Assembly: GCA_049969475.1 (NCBI GenBank)
Contig: JBMFOU010000023.1
Coordinates: forward strand, 1-55,552
Source: UBA2030 sp049969475
GTDB taxonomy: Bacteria; Bacteroidota; Bacteroidia; Bacteroidales; TTA-H9
DNA length: 55,552 nucleotides
Direction: 5' to 3'
Shown here: one piece after another, positions 1-9,026 of the stretch
Position numbering within the stretch: position 1 is the stretch's first letter
Layout: every line of letters begins with the position of its first letter
The notes under the pieces: model-generated
The model's database searches: none
What the model saw: the letters and a program-made list of their open reading frames with translations, nothing else
Told to the model about the DNA's origin: nothing
Program-made: the position numbers and the translations under genes

Positions 1-858
1 TATTCTCCCTTGTCCTTCCCGGATATCCAGCGTAGTAATAAAACGGCCTGAGAGGTCGGTCAGACGGGCATTTTGATGCGAAGCCTTGTTGTGAATTCCC
101 TTCAAAACAAAAAAGTCAGAAACCGGTAGAGGCCAAATACTCACCTCCTCTCCATAAACCAGAGGTTCCGCTGCATTGATGTAATCACAATCCGGAGCCC
201 CGGGTCGCTTGTAAATCAACTTGCCGTTTACCGAATAGCAGCGAAAAAGTCCTCCCTCGTTTTGACCTATCTGGTCGAGATACACGGAGACCGGGAAAAA
301 GTAGCCTGAGACAATACCTATACCATCGGCCAGGGTATCGATGCGTGAGAGGATCTGCCCATTTTCCAGCTTAACGTCGTATTGCACCTCCCCAGCTTCA
401 ATATTTTCATTATCCATCGATTTAAGCATGAGCCGTCCCTGAACGTCGGCTCTCATCCACAGGGTCTGCGAAAACACCGGTGCAATGGCTACCGGATACC
501 TATCCCCTGCATGGGTGCTGAAAAAGAAAAGCGTATCAAAATCCTCATTATAATCATCCCAAACATAAACCACCGGGTCTTCGAAGTAGGTCAGGGTTTT
601 TCCCAGGGTTTTAATCTGAAGATTTGAGTTTTCGGCCGTTACGTAGAATCTTGTACGTTGCAGCACCTGGCAATTCTTCCCTTGAACCAGGCTATCCCCT
701 GTATAATCAATACTTATGAATCCCTTTTGATTCTGAGGCCCCTGGTAATCATATTTCCATGAAGCGCCCGGAGGGCACCAGAGGGTGGCCTGTGATAAGG
801 CATGTAATGAATAGACAGTTAATAAAAGAAGCAGAAAAAAATTTCTGAGGTAAAGCAT
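1..858 (-). CDS. Secreted T9SS cargo protein, 3' end cut by window
   Basis: The frame is open from an ATG at 858 down to base 1, so the gene runs off the window edge and at least 286 residues are visible. The N-terminus is a signal peptide (MLYLRNFFLLLLLTVYSLHA, then LSQA). The middle matches no family I recognise and has Cys and aromatic residues typical of exported beta-rich proteins. From about residue 243 a type A T9SS sorting domain begins: SIWPLPVSDFFVLKG, then LTDLSGRFITTLDI, the usual pattern of a Pro-containing first strand followed by a 'DLSGR' strand. The window ends before the final strand. The gene lies just downstream of the GH125 gene on the same strand, separated by 2 bases, so they are probably cotranscribed. 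Function is unknown. Export across the outer membrane by T9SS is inferred from the tail. Confidence 0.8.
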   Translation of the reverse strand, partial: MLYLRNFFLLLLLTVYSLHALSQATLWCPPGASWKYDYQGPQNQKGFISIDYTGDSLVQGKNCQVLQRTRFYVTAENSNLQIKTLGKTLTYFEDPVVYVWDDYNEDFDTLFFFSTHAGDRYPVAIAPVFSQTLWMRADVQGRLMLKSMDNENIEAGEVQYDVKLENGQILSRIDTLADGIGIVSGYFFPVSVYLDQIGQNEGGLFRCYSVNGKLIYKRPGAPDCDYINAAEPLVYGEEVSIWPLPVSDFFVLKGIHNKASHQNARLTDLSGRFITTLDIREGQGRI

Positions 859-860
859 AT

Positions 861-2285
861 TTAAATAGATTTTAAAAGGTAGGGCTTTTCATGGTACAAT
901 TTCACTATCAATTCTCCCAGCAGCGTATTGGCCCATGCAAACCACGAGCGGGTGAAGCGGTAGGGGTCGTCCTTATGAAAAGATTCGTGGATGAAGTAAG
1001 TGCCGGCATGGGTATCCAAAAGTTGCTTCAGGCAAAACAGAATTTCCTCATCGCGCTGAGAGGTAAATGCCCGCATGATGATGCTCATGGGCCAGATATT
1101 TTCCTTTCCCGTGTGGGGGCTTCCATTCCCCTCTCCTGCCTGTCCTTTGAGAAACCATGGGTTTTCAGGGCTTAAGACAAATTCGCGGGTACGGCTGTAG
1201 ATTTCATCTGTTGGCTTATGAATACCCAGATAAGCAAGCGACAAGAGGGAGGGGACATTGGCATCGTCCATAAAAACCCCATTTCCAAATCCGTCCACTT
1301 CGTAAGCATAAATTTCTCCAAATACCGGGTGCATCGCTTGGCCATATTTCCTTATGCCAGCCTCGACCTCAGAAGCCAGATTGTTGCATTCTTGTGCCAA
1401 AACAGAATCTTTGAGGATGATGCGGGCCATTTCTTCGAGCTGGCGAAGTGCCTGCGCGGCAAAAAGGTTGGAGGGTATGGAAAAGGGATAGAGGGTGGCA
1501 TCGTCGCTGGGTCGAAACATAGAATGTATCATACCGGTATATCGGGTGGGCCGGCCTGTACCCTCGTGCACGGGGGCGTCTTCCATGGCTGAGGTGAGGC
1601 GTTTAAAACGGTAGGGGCTGAGGCCCTTGCGCCGCTGTTCTGTTCTAAAGGTTTGCACCAGGGTTTGCATAGCCTTTTTCCAGGAATCTCCAAAAGGTGT
1701 AGTATCTCCGCTGGTCTTCCAATAGCCATAGGCCAGGCGGATGACATAGCAAAGGCTGTCGATTTCCCATTTTCGTTCGTGCACACCCGGTTGGGGAGAA
1801 GGTTGGTCGGAAGCCCAATCCGAAGGTCGGGAAGCATCGCGATAAAAACTGTTGGCATAGGGATCAAGGAGCACACAGGCAGCCTGCCGGTTGATAAGCC
1901 CCCGGATTAATTTTTTGAGGGCTTCATCCTTTTTTACCAACGACAGGTAAGGCCATACCTGAGCCGTACTATCGCGGAGCCACATGGCATCGATGTCGCC
2001 GGTGATAATAAAGGTATCTTCCACTCCGTTTTCTTCACTAAAGAATACTGTAGTATCCAGCGTATTAGGATAACAGTTCAGGAACAATCGGCGCAACTCA
2101 GGGTTAGGGATAGAGGCCGAAACCTCAATGAGGGTATCTTCCACTGCCTGGCTGGTAAACCTGCGCCGGGAGGGTTCCGGCCGCTCATCGGGCACCCTCA
2201 TTAAAACGGCCGCTGAACTACGATGGAGCAACAGGCCAGACGCTGTAAGCGTAGCCGAACGCAACAGAAAATCTCTTCGTTTCAT
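861..2285 (-). CDS. GH125 exo-alpha-mannosidase (metal-independent)
   Basis: This 474-residue protein is the usual length for glycoside hydrolase family 125, which removes terminal alpha-1,6-linked mannose without a metal ion. It begins with MKRRDFLLRS and a hydrophobic stretch, a Tat-like signal, so it probably works in the periplasm. GH125 landmarks are GDIDAMWLRDSTAQVWPYL (about residues 96-114), FGNGVFMDDANVPSLLSLAY (about 335-355), a HTGKENIWPMSIIMRA segment and HESFHKDDPYRFTRSWFAWA near the C-terminus. The last two carry the conserved acidic and aromatic residues of the active site. The gene is downstream of the LacI regulator and upstream of the T9SS cargo gene on the same strand. Its proximity to a susCD locus suggests it trims an imported glycan, either mannan or an N-glycan. 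The family call is firm and the exact substrate is inferred. Confidence 0.92.
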   Translation of the reverse strand: MKRRDFLLRSATLTASGLLLHRSSAAVLMRVPDERPEPSRRRFTSQAVEDTLIEVSASIPNPELRRLFLNCYPNTLDTTVFFSEENGVEDTFIITGDIDAMWLRDSTAQVWPYLSLVKKDEALKKLIRGLINRQAACVLLDPYANSFYRDASRPSDWASDQPSPQPGVHERKWEIDSLCYVIRLAYGYWKTSGDTTPFGDSWKKAMQTLVQTFRTEQRRKGLSPYRFKRLTSAMEDAPVHEGTGRPTRYTGMIHSMFRPSDDATLYPFSIPSNLFAAQALRQLEEMARIILKDSVLAQECNNLASEVEAGIRKYGQAMHPVFGEIYAYEVDGFGNGVFMDDANVPSLLSLAYLGIHKPTDEIYSRTREFVLSPENPWFLKGQAGEGNGSPHTGKENIWPMSIIMRAFTSQRDEEILFCLKQLLDTHAGTYFIHESFHKDDPYRFTRSWFAWANTLLGELIVKLYHEKPYLLKSI

Positions 2286-2461
2286 CTGGAAAAAATTTAA
2301 GTTTAAAACCCCTTAGAATGAAGACAAAAATAGGCTAATCAGGCGGAACTCAAAGCCCCTGGAGTAAACTCGAGCATTCCGGATAGAGCCGACCTGCACA
2401 GGCCATACTACCCCTTCATGGGGTAGCAACAAAAAATCCGACAGCCTAAGGCCTTACCATG
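2286..2461. other. Intergenic segment with a short hairpin
   Basis: This 176-base gap lies between the LacI gene and GH125. It holds a 7-bp perfect hairpin, CTACCCC/GGGGTAG with a 5-base loop (2408-2426). In the direction of transcription (minus strand) the A/T-rich tract precedes the hairpin and does not follow it, so this does not look like a terminator of the regulator gene. It could lie in the GH125 leader. Nothing else was recognised. Confidence 0.4.
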
Positions 2462-3469
2462 CTAAGCGGATTCTCGTTCTTTGATGGAAGGAGTGAATAC
2501 ACGCGTCTGATAATCGATGGGAACATTGGGATTGTTGAGCCTCTGGAGGAGCAATCTGACGGCTTCGCGGCCCATGTCGTAACCCTTTTGCTCCACCGTG
2601 GTGAGGGCAGGTTCTACAATGGTGGCATTAGGTCCATCGCCAAAACCAATCACCCGTACATCCTCAGGCACCCGATATCCATGGCGTTTAAGCATCTGAA
2701 TGACTGCAATGGCGGTGCTATCATTTACCGCAAAAATGGCATCGATTTGCGGTACAAGGGAGAGGATATGATTTTGCATGGTAAGCACCTCTTCCCTGGT
2801 GTCGCATTTGAGGATGAATTTATCTCTTAGAGGGATATTATATTGCCGGAGGGCTTCGAGGTAGCCATCGCGTCGGTTGCGGCCGATGAGCAGATTGGGG
2901 GCAGCAGCCAGATGTAAAATATTACGACATCCTTTTTTAATCAGGTATTCTGTTGCAAGACGCCCCCCTTCATAGTCGTCCATCACCACCCGGTCGGTCT
3001 CAATGGCATCGCAAATACGGTCGAAAAAGACCATGGGGATACCATCATCCCAGGCTTTTTTAAAATGATTGAAGTTGGTGGTAGATTTACTCATGGAAAT
3101 GATGATGCCATCCACGCGATGGTCGATAAGGGTCTGCAGGTTGGTGCTTTCCCTGAATTGGTTTTCGTTCGACTGGCAAATAATGAGGTTGTATCCTTCG
3201 CGATAGGTAAGGTCTTCGATGCCGCTGATGACGGAAGAAAAGAAATGGTGAACGATTTCGGGAATAATCAGGCCTATGGTATTGCTTTTCTGCTTACGAA
3301 GACTTAAGGCCAACACATTGGGTCTGTAGTTCATCTCGTTAGCAAAATTGCGGATGAGGGCCTTGGTTTTTTCGCTGATATCAGGATGGTCCTTAAGCGC
3401 ACGGGAGACTGTGGACACCGAAACTCCCAATTTTTTGGCGATATCTTTGATGGTGAGCTTGTTTTGCAT
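2462..3469 (-). CDS. LacI/GalR-family transcriptional regulator
   Basis: The protein has 335 residues from the ATG at 3469. An upstream TTG two codons earlier is less likely to be the start. The N-terminal helix-turn-helix is LTIKDIAKKLGVSVSTVSRAL (about residues 5-25) with the hinge region after it. A periplasmic-binding-protein-like sensor domain follows (IGLIIPEIVHHFFSSVISGI, then VDGIIISMS, MVFFDR, DAIFAVNDSTAIAVIQMLKR and RVIGFGD). This is the full length of a LacI-type repressor. It is divergent from susC at 3787 and upstream of GH125, the usual place for a sugar-responsive regulator of a glycan locus. A perfect palindrome GCAAACGTTTGC between the two start codons is a likely binding site. 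The effector sugar cannot be told from sequence. Confidence 0.93.
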   Translation of the reverse strand: MQNKLTIKDIAKKLGVSVSTVSRALKDHPDISEKTKALIRNFANEMNYRPNVLALSLRKQKSNTIGLIIPEIVHHFFSSVISGIEDLTYREGYNLIICQSNENQFRESTNLQTLIDHRVDGIIISMSKSTTNFNHFKKAWDDGIPMVFFDRICDAIETDRVVMDDYEGGRLATEYLIKKGCRNILHLAAAPNLLIGRNRRDGYLEALRQYNIPLRDKFILKCDTREEVLTMQNHILSLVPQIDAIFAVNDSTAIAVIQMLKRHGYRVPEDVRVIGFGDGPNATIVEPALTTVEQKGYDMGREAVRLLLQRLNNPNVPIDYQTRVFTPSIKERESA

Positions 3470-3570
3470 AGACAATAAATAAATATTTCAAATTTTCTCA
3501 GTATGAGGTAACTTAGTGTAATTTAGCAACTAAGATTCGGGTTGCGAAATTACGAAAAAGATTTTAGTTT

Positions 3571-3582
3571 GCAAACGTTTGC
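3571..3582. promoter_or_regulatory. Candidate LacI-family operator
   Basis: GCAAACGTTTGC is a perfect 12-base palindrome with the central CG typical of LacI/GalR operators. It lies in the 317-base divergent region between the regulator and susC, about 55 bases upstream of the susC -33 element. At this distance it may act on the regulator's own promoter or as an activating or looping site for susC. The rest of the divergent region is A/T-rich and shows no other clear element apart from the susC promoter. Confidence 0.6.
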
Positions 3583-3636
3583 GATATCGTTTTCGCAAAA
3601 AAAGAGAAAAGAAGTTATGAATTAGTTTGAAAAAAA

Positions 3637-3669
3637 TTTGATGAATAGCGCAAAAACTCTATAACTTTG
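3637..3669 (+). promoter_or_regulatory. Bacteroidota-type promoter for susC
   Basis: A TTTG (-33 element) at 3637-3640 is followed after 21 bases by TAACTTTG (3662-3669), matching the Bacteroidota -7 consensus TAnnTTTG. Transcription would start near 3676, giving a leader of about 110 bases before the susC ATG. Such leaders are common for susC genes. Confidence 0.65.
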
Positions 3670-3786
3670 GAAGTGCAAACTTTTTAAACCAGCTTGCAGA
3701 CAATTATTCCGATTCAAAAGAAAACTGTTTGCGGGTTGGTTTAATCAAAACCCATTAAATGTTAAACCATTACTAAAACCAGATGT

Positions 3787-6783
3787 ATGAAGAAACACGC
3801 TAATTTGCTGAAGGGACTGTTTCTTTTCCTGCTCTGGGCTTTGGCCATACCGGTTATGGCACAGGACCTGACAGTTAAAGGAAAGGTAACGGATGCTACT
3901 GATGGCAACTCTTTGCCTGGAGTTACCATTCTGGTGAAAAACACCACACAAGGAACGGTAACCGACATGAACGGGAATTACAGCATTACGGTAAAGAAAG
4001 GCGCAACGCTGGCATTTTCGTTTGTAGGTTACCAGACTCAGGAATTTGTCATTGACCGTTCGCAGACCCTGAACGTCGCCCTGGCACCTACCATCACAAG
4101 CCTCAACCAGGTACTTATCATTGGTTATGGCCAGGTTAAGAAAGGCGATGCAACAGGATCGGTTACTGCGGTCAGTACCAAGGATTTTAACAGGGGAAGC
4201 ATCACCAACCCCATGGAACTGATGGCAGGTAAAACGGCTGGTGTGCAGATTACCACCAACAGTGGTGCCCCCGGTAGTGGTGCTACCATCCGCATCAGGG
4301 GAGGTAGCTCGCTGTCGGCCAGCAACGACCCATTGTTCGTAATTGACGGAGTACCGGTGGATAATGATGGAATAGCCGGTGCCCGTAACCCCCTGAGCAC
4401 CATCAACCCCAACGACATTGAAACCTTCACCATCTTGAAGGATGCCAGTGCCACCGCTATCTATGGATCGCGTGCCAGCAACGGGGTTGTTATCATCACT
4501 ACCAAGAAGGGAAGTGCAGAAGGTGGAGCAGCCAAACCCGTTGTATTTGAATACAATGCAGGTTTCAACCTTTACACCATTCCCAAAACCCGCGAAGTAC
4601 TGGATGGCGATGCTTTCCGCACCATGGTAAATGAAAGATTTGCCGACCGCCCCGATGTGCTTGCCCTCCTGGGTACCGCAAACACAGACTGGCAGAAAGA
4701 AATTTTCCGCTCTTCATTCGGTCAGGATCACACCCTGAGTGCAGCAGGCAGCCTGGCTAAAGTGCCCTATAGGGCTTCGGTGGGCTATGCCAATTTCGAT
4801 GGTATTCTCAAAACCGACAATCTAAAACGTACCACCGTAGGCCTTAACCTCAACCCCAGCCTGTTCGACAATCACCTGAAGGTCAACCTCAGTGGTAAAG
4901 GAATGTTTATGAAACAGCGCTTTGCCAACGAAGGAGCCATTGGAGCTGCCATTCAGATGGACCCCACCAAGCCCGTTTACGACACCAACGCTTATGGCGG
5001 ATATTGGGCCTGGCTGCAGCCCAATGGGAATCCGGTAGATCAGGCTACTAAAAACCCACTTGCACTCATTGAACAGCGCGACGATAATGCCGATGTCAAC
5101 CGTTTCCTGGGAAGCGCTCAGTTTGACTATAAATTTCATTTCCTGCCCGATTTAAGGGCCAATCTCAACCTGGGTTATGATTACTCCAGTACCGATGGCA
5201 AAGTATTCGTTCCGGGTAATGCCGCCTTTGCTTTCGACCCGCTCAACGGTGGCGGTACCAACACCAAATATTCCCAGACGAAAAAAAATGAACTGCTCGA
5301 CTTTACCCTCAATTATGCCAAAGATCTGAGCAGCCTCGACAGCCGTATCGATGTAATGGGTGGTTACAGCTGGCAACACTTCTATCGCGAAGGCAGCAAT
5401 TACACCACCAACGACCTCAACGGCCCCTTCTTCATTCAGAAAAAAGTTTTCGACAGCAGCGAATACAAGACTGAGAGCTATCTGGTTTCTTTCTTTGGGC
5501 GCTTCAATTATACCCTGAAAGGTCGCTACCTGCTGACCTTCACTTTGCGCGATGATGGTTCGAGCCGTTTCTCGCCCGATACCCGCTGGGGTCTTTTCCC
5601 CTCGGCAGCTTTGGCCTGGAGGGTAATGGATGAACCCTGGATGAAAAATGTGAAGGCCCTCTCTCAGCTCAAACTTCGCCTGGGTTGGGGTGTTACCGGT
5701 CAGCAAAACATTACTTCCAACGACTATCCCTATCTGCCCCGATACACCTACAGCCAGCCCACTGCCTCCTATCTGCTGGGAACGAATTATTTAATTACGC
5801 TTCGTCCTGAAGGATACGACTATAACATCAAGTGGGAAGAAACCACTACCCTCAACCTAGGTATTGACTATGGTTTTGCTAATGACCGTATCTATGGTTC
5901 TATCGACCTATACAAACGTAAGACCAAAGACCTGATTAACTTCATTCCTGTGCCTGCCGGTAGCAACCTTACCAACTACATTTTGACCAATGTTGGTAAT
6001 CTTGAAAACCAGGGGGTTGAATTCAGCATCAACGCTAAACCTTTCGTTGAAAAAGAATTCGCATGGGACTTTGGTTTCAACGTGACCTATAACAAAAACA
6101 AGATCACCAAACTTACTGCTACCGACGACCCGACTTATATCGGTGTTCTTACCGGTGGAATTTCCGGAGGTGTAGGTAACACCATCCAGATTCACAGCGT
6201 AGGTTTCCCGGCCAACAGTTTCTTCGTTTACGAACAGGTGTACGACCCCAATGGCAAACCCATCGAAGGACTTTATGTTGACCGCAATAAAGATGGAAAA
6301 ATTACCGACGACGACCGTTATCACTACAAAAAGCCTGCACCCGATGTATTCCTTGGCATCAACAGCCGCATGGACATCGGCAACTGGGATATTGTATTCA
6401 GCGGACGTGCACAGTTGGGCAACTATGTTTACGACAATTTCAGCTCCAACAACGCAACCTACGAACGTTTGTATCGTCCGGAAGGTCCTTATCTGGCCAA
6501 CGTAGCAGCTAACGTTAACGATGCCGGATTCAACGTACCCCAATACTTATCCGACTACTACATTAAAAACGCCTCCTTCTTCAAGCTAGACAACCTCTCG
6601 GTAGGTTATACTTTCGATAAACTCTGGAATTCCACTTCGAAGCTGCGCGTGTCGGGAACCGTAAACAATGTATTTACCATTACCAAATACAAGGGACTGG
6701 ATCCTGAAATATTCAACGGTATTGACTACTCGATGTATCCGCGTACCCGCGTATTTGTTCTTGGCCTCAACCTCAATTTCTAA
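3787..6783 (+). CDS. SusC/RagA-type TonB-dependent outer-membrane transporter
   Basis: This 998-residue protein is a standard-length SusC. It has a signal peptide ending at PVMAQ (about residue 25). A carboxypeptidase-regulatory-like domain follows (LTVKGKVTDATDGNSLPGVTI and SFVGYQTQEFVI, residues 28-95). The plug contains LIIGYGQVKKGDATGSV, then IRIRGGSSLSASNDPLFVIDGVPVD, and the barrel ends in an aromatic residue (VFVLGLNLNF). It imports glycan fragments through the outer membrane with TonB energy, with SusD as the lid. It is the first gene of a susC-susD-susE run (gaps of 21 and 14 bases). The SusE/F-like partner modules suggest starch or another alpha-glucan, but the LacI/GH125 neighbours would also fit an alpha-mannan. 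The substrate is therefore open. Confidence 0.95.
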   Translation: MKKHANLLKGLFLFLLWALAIPVMAQDLTVKGKVTDATDGNSLPGVTILVKNTTQGTVTDMNGNYSITVKKGATLAFSFVGYQTQEFVIDRSQTLNVALAPTITSLNQVLIIGYGQVKKGDATGSVTAVSTKDFNRGSITNPMELMAGKTAGVQITTNSGAPGSGATIRIRGGSSLSASNDPLFVIDGVPVDNDGIAGARNPLSTINPNDIETFTILKDASATAIYGSRASNGVVIITTKKGSAEGGAAKPVVFEYNAGFNLYTIPKTREVLDGDAFRTMVNERFADRPDVLALLGTANTDWQKEIFRSSFGQDHTLSAAGSLAKVPYRASVGYANFDGILKTDNLKRTTVGLNLNPSLFDNHLKVNLSGKGMFMKQRFANEGAIGAAIQMDPTKPVYDTNAYGGYWAWLQPNGNPVDQATKNPLALIEQRDDNADVNRFLGSAQFDYKFHFLPDLRANLNLGYDYSSTDGKVFVPGNAAFAFDPLNGGGTNTKYSQTKKNELLDFTLNYAKDLSSLDSRIDVMGGYSWQHFYREGSNYTTNDLNGPFFIQKKVFDSSEYKTESYLVSFFGRFNYTLKGRYLLTFTLRDDGSSRFSPDTRWGLFPSAALAWRVMDEPWMKNVKALSQLKLRLGWGVTGQQNITSNDYPYLPRYTYSQPTASYLLGTNYLITLRPEGYDYNIKWEETTTLNLGIDYGFANDRIYGSIDLYKRKTKDLINFIPVPAGSNLTNYILTNVGNLENQGVEFSINAKPFVEKEFAWDFGFNVTYNKNKITKLTATDDPTYIGVLTGGISGGVGNTIQIHSVGFPANSFFVYEQVYDPNGKPIEGLYVDRNKDGKITDDDRYHYKKPAPDVFLGINSRMDIGNWDIVFSGRAQLGNYVYDNFSSNNATYERLYRPEGPYLANVAANVNDAGFNVPQYLSDYYIKNASFFKLDNLSVGYTFDKLWNSTSKLRVSGTVNNVFTITKYKGLDPEIFNGIDYSMYPRTRVFVLGLNLNF

Positions 6784-6804
6784 CCGGCAAAATATAGGAG
6801 AACT

Positions 6805-9012
6805 ATGAATAAGCTAAGCAAAATCATTGTATTGCTAACGGGTTTAGCATTCATTCTGGGGGCTTGCACCAAAGACCTTGATACTACCCCTATTGACAAG
6901 AATCAGCTAACCTCGGCTCAGGTATACGAAAAACCTGAAGCCTACAAACAAGTATTGGCTAAACTCTATGCTGGCCTTGCCGTATCCGGTCAAACAGGGC
7001 CCAGTGGACAAGCCGACATTAGCGGTATCGATGAAGGTTTTGGTCAGTACCTGCGTGGATACTGGTATCACCAGGAGCTCACCACCGACGAAGCAGTCAT
7101 TGGCTGGAATGACCAGACCATTAAAGATTTCCATTGGCAAACCTGGGGACCCAGCGATGTATTTATTTCAGCCTTCTATTACAGGATATTTTATCAGGTC
7201 TCTCTTTGCAATGAATTCATAAGAGAAACGACGGATGAAAAACTTGCATCGCGCAAAATAACCGATCCTCAGCTGGTGGAAGATATCAAACACTTCCGTG
7301 CAGAAGCTCGTTTCTTGCGTGCACTGAGCTACTATCATGCACTCGACCTATTTGGTAATGTGCCCTTCGTAACTGAAAACGATCCCGTGGGTGCATTCTT
7401 CCCCAAACAAATTACCCGGGCAGATCTTTTCAAATATATTGAAGAAGAACTGCTGGCTATCGAACCCCTGATGGTAGACGCACGTCAGAACGAATACGGA
7501 CGTGCCGACAAGGCTGCCGTTTGGATGCTACTGGCCAAGCTTTATCTCAACTCAGAAGTTTATATCGGACAACCCAACTACGATAAAGTGGTAACCTACA
7601 CCAAAAAGGTGATAGATGCTGGCTATGAACTCGAGCCCAATTACGAACACCTCTTCATGGCCGATAACAACCAAAGTAAAGAAATCATTTTCCCCATCAA
7701 CTTCGATGGCAGATTTACCCAGACCTGGGGTGGAACCACCTTCTTGGTGCATGCTGCTATAGGTGGAAAAATGGATCCCACTCAGTTTGGTGTTAATGGG
7801 GGCTGGGGTGGTCTGCGCACTACCAAGGCCTTCGTTCACAAGTTTTATCCCGATGCCACCAAGAGCCTGATCGTTTCCCCTCGTCCCAAAAAGCAGAAGA
7901 AATCCTATACGCTGCTCTATGTCCCGGGTAGTTATCAGGGATGGGATCCCGCCAATACCACCACTGTGCTGGCTTCAGTTTTGAATGATGGCAACTTCGA
8001 AGGATACCTCTACTTCCCCGATGCCAACACAGAATTTAAATTCTGCGTAAATCCCGACTGGAGTGTCAACTATGGTGATGACGGAGCCGATGGCACTCTC
8101 GACCCCGGAGGAGCTAACATTGTGGCTGCTGAGCCGGGTTATTACAAAATCAATGTAAACCTCAACGATCTCACTTACACTTTCACCAAGACCGATTGGG
8201 GCCTCATTGGTTCGGCAACGGCTGGTGGCTGGGGCAGTGACGAAAATATGACTTACGATGTGGCTACGGGCCTTTGGACCATCACTACTGACCTTTCGGC
8301 CGGCGAAGTTAAATTCAGAGCCAACGACGACTGGGCTATCAATTTAGGTGACGATGGCGGAGATGGCATTCTTGAATACAATGGAGCCAACATACCCATT
8401 GCACAGGCCGGAACCTACACCATTACCCTAAAACTTGGTATCCCTGACTACACTTACACAGTAGAACGGTCGAGCTATGACCACAGGGCTCTATTCTTCA
8501 CCGACGGACAGACCCTTGAGATCAACGAAATCGGTGATTTCACCAATGGATGGGCCATCACCAAGTGGAAGAATATCAAGCGCGATGGTACGCCTGGCAG
8601 CGACCTGACCCATGTAGACACTGACTTCCCCATGTTCCGCCTGGCCGATGCTTACCTGATGTATGCTGAAGCTGTGCTGCGTGGAGCCACCAACGGAAGT
8701 ATGGCCGATGCATTAACTTATGTGAATCTGGTGCGCCAGCGTGCCTTTGGCGGAGAAACTTCGGGTAACATTTCGGCTTCCGAGCTCACGCTCGACTTCA
8801 TTCTTGATGAACGCGCCCGTGAACTTTATTGGGAAGGACACCGCCGGACCGACCTTATCCGCTTCGGCAAATTCGCCGGCGGTAGCTATGTGTGGCCCTG
8901 GAAAGGTAAAGTACCCGATGGAACCGCTACAGATGCTCACTTCAATCTGTTCCCCATCCCGGCTTCCGACTTGAGTGCCAATCCTACACTTAAGCAAAAT
9001 CCTGGTTATTAA
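6805..9012 (+). CDS. SusD/RagB surface glycan-binding lipoprotein with two inserted SusE/F-like modules
   Basis: This protein has 735 residues, about 200 more than a usual SusD. It has a lipoprotein signal (LTGLAFILGAC, Cys 21). Residues about 40-350 are a normal SusD helical body (FRAEARFLRALSYYHALDLFGNVP, then GRADKAAVWMLLAKLYLNSEVY). At about 367-557 the chain is interrupted by two beta-rich modules of about 95 residues. Module 1 starts with LLYVPGSYQGWDP and has YGDDGADGTLDPGGANI. Module 2 starts with LIGSATAGGWGSDENM and has LGDDGGDGILEYNGANI. Both end in a 'GxYxIxxxLxxxxYT' strand, as in the SusE/SusF C-terminal starch-binding domains. The SusD body then resumes (SYDHRALFFTDGQ, PMFRLADAYLMYAEAVLRG, LDFILDERARELYWEGHRRTDL). 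The gene sits between susC and susE and should form the SusCD lid with extra binding sites. Confidence 0.93.
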   Translation: MNKLSKIIVLLTGLAFILGACTKDLDTTPIDKNQLTSAQVYEKPEAYKQVLAKLYAGLAVSGQTGPSGQADISGIDEGFGQYLRGYWYHQELTTDEAVIGWNDQTIKDFHWQTWGPSDVFISAFYYRIFYQVSLCNEFIRETTDEKLASRKITDPQLVEDIKHFRAEARFLRALSYYHALDLFGNVPFVTENDPVGAFFPKQITRADLFKYIEEELLAIEPLMVDARQNEYGRADKAAVWMLLAKLYLNSEVYIGQPNYDKVVTYTKKVIDAGYELEPNYEHLFMADNNQSKEIIFPINFDGRFTQTWGGTTFLVHAAIGGKMDPTQFGVNGGWGGLRTTKAFVHKFYPDATKSLIVSPRPKKQKKSYTLLYVPGSYQGWDPANTTTVLASVLNDGNFEGYLYFPDANTEFKFCVNPDWSVNYGDDGADGTLDPGGANIVAAEPGYYKINVNLNDLTYTFTKTDWGLIGSATAGGWGSDENMTYDVATGLWTITTDLSAGEVKFRANDDWAINLGDDGGDGILEYNGANIPIAQAGTYTITLKLGIPDYTYTVERSSYDHRALFFTDGQTLEINEIGDFTNGWAITKWKNIKRDGTPGSDLTHVDTDFPMFRLADAYLMYAEAVLRGATNGSMADALTYVNLVRQRAFGGETSGNISASELTLDFILDERARELYWEGHRRTDLIRFGKFAGGSYVWPWKGKVPDGTATDAHFNLFPIPASDLSANPTLKQNPGY

Positions 9013-9026
9013 GACTTAAAAACTAA

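Noticed and set aside
2408..2426. Hairpin taken at first as the terminator of the LacI gene
   Set aside because: On the minus strand the A/T tract precedes the hairpin and does not follow it, so it lacks terminator form.
5908..6543. 211-codon open frame antisense to susC
   Set aside because: It lies within a clear SusC coding region and has no features of its own. It reflects codon bias.
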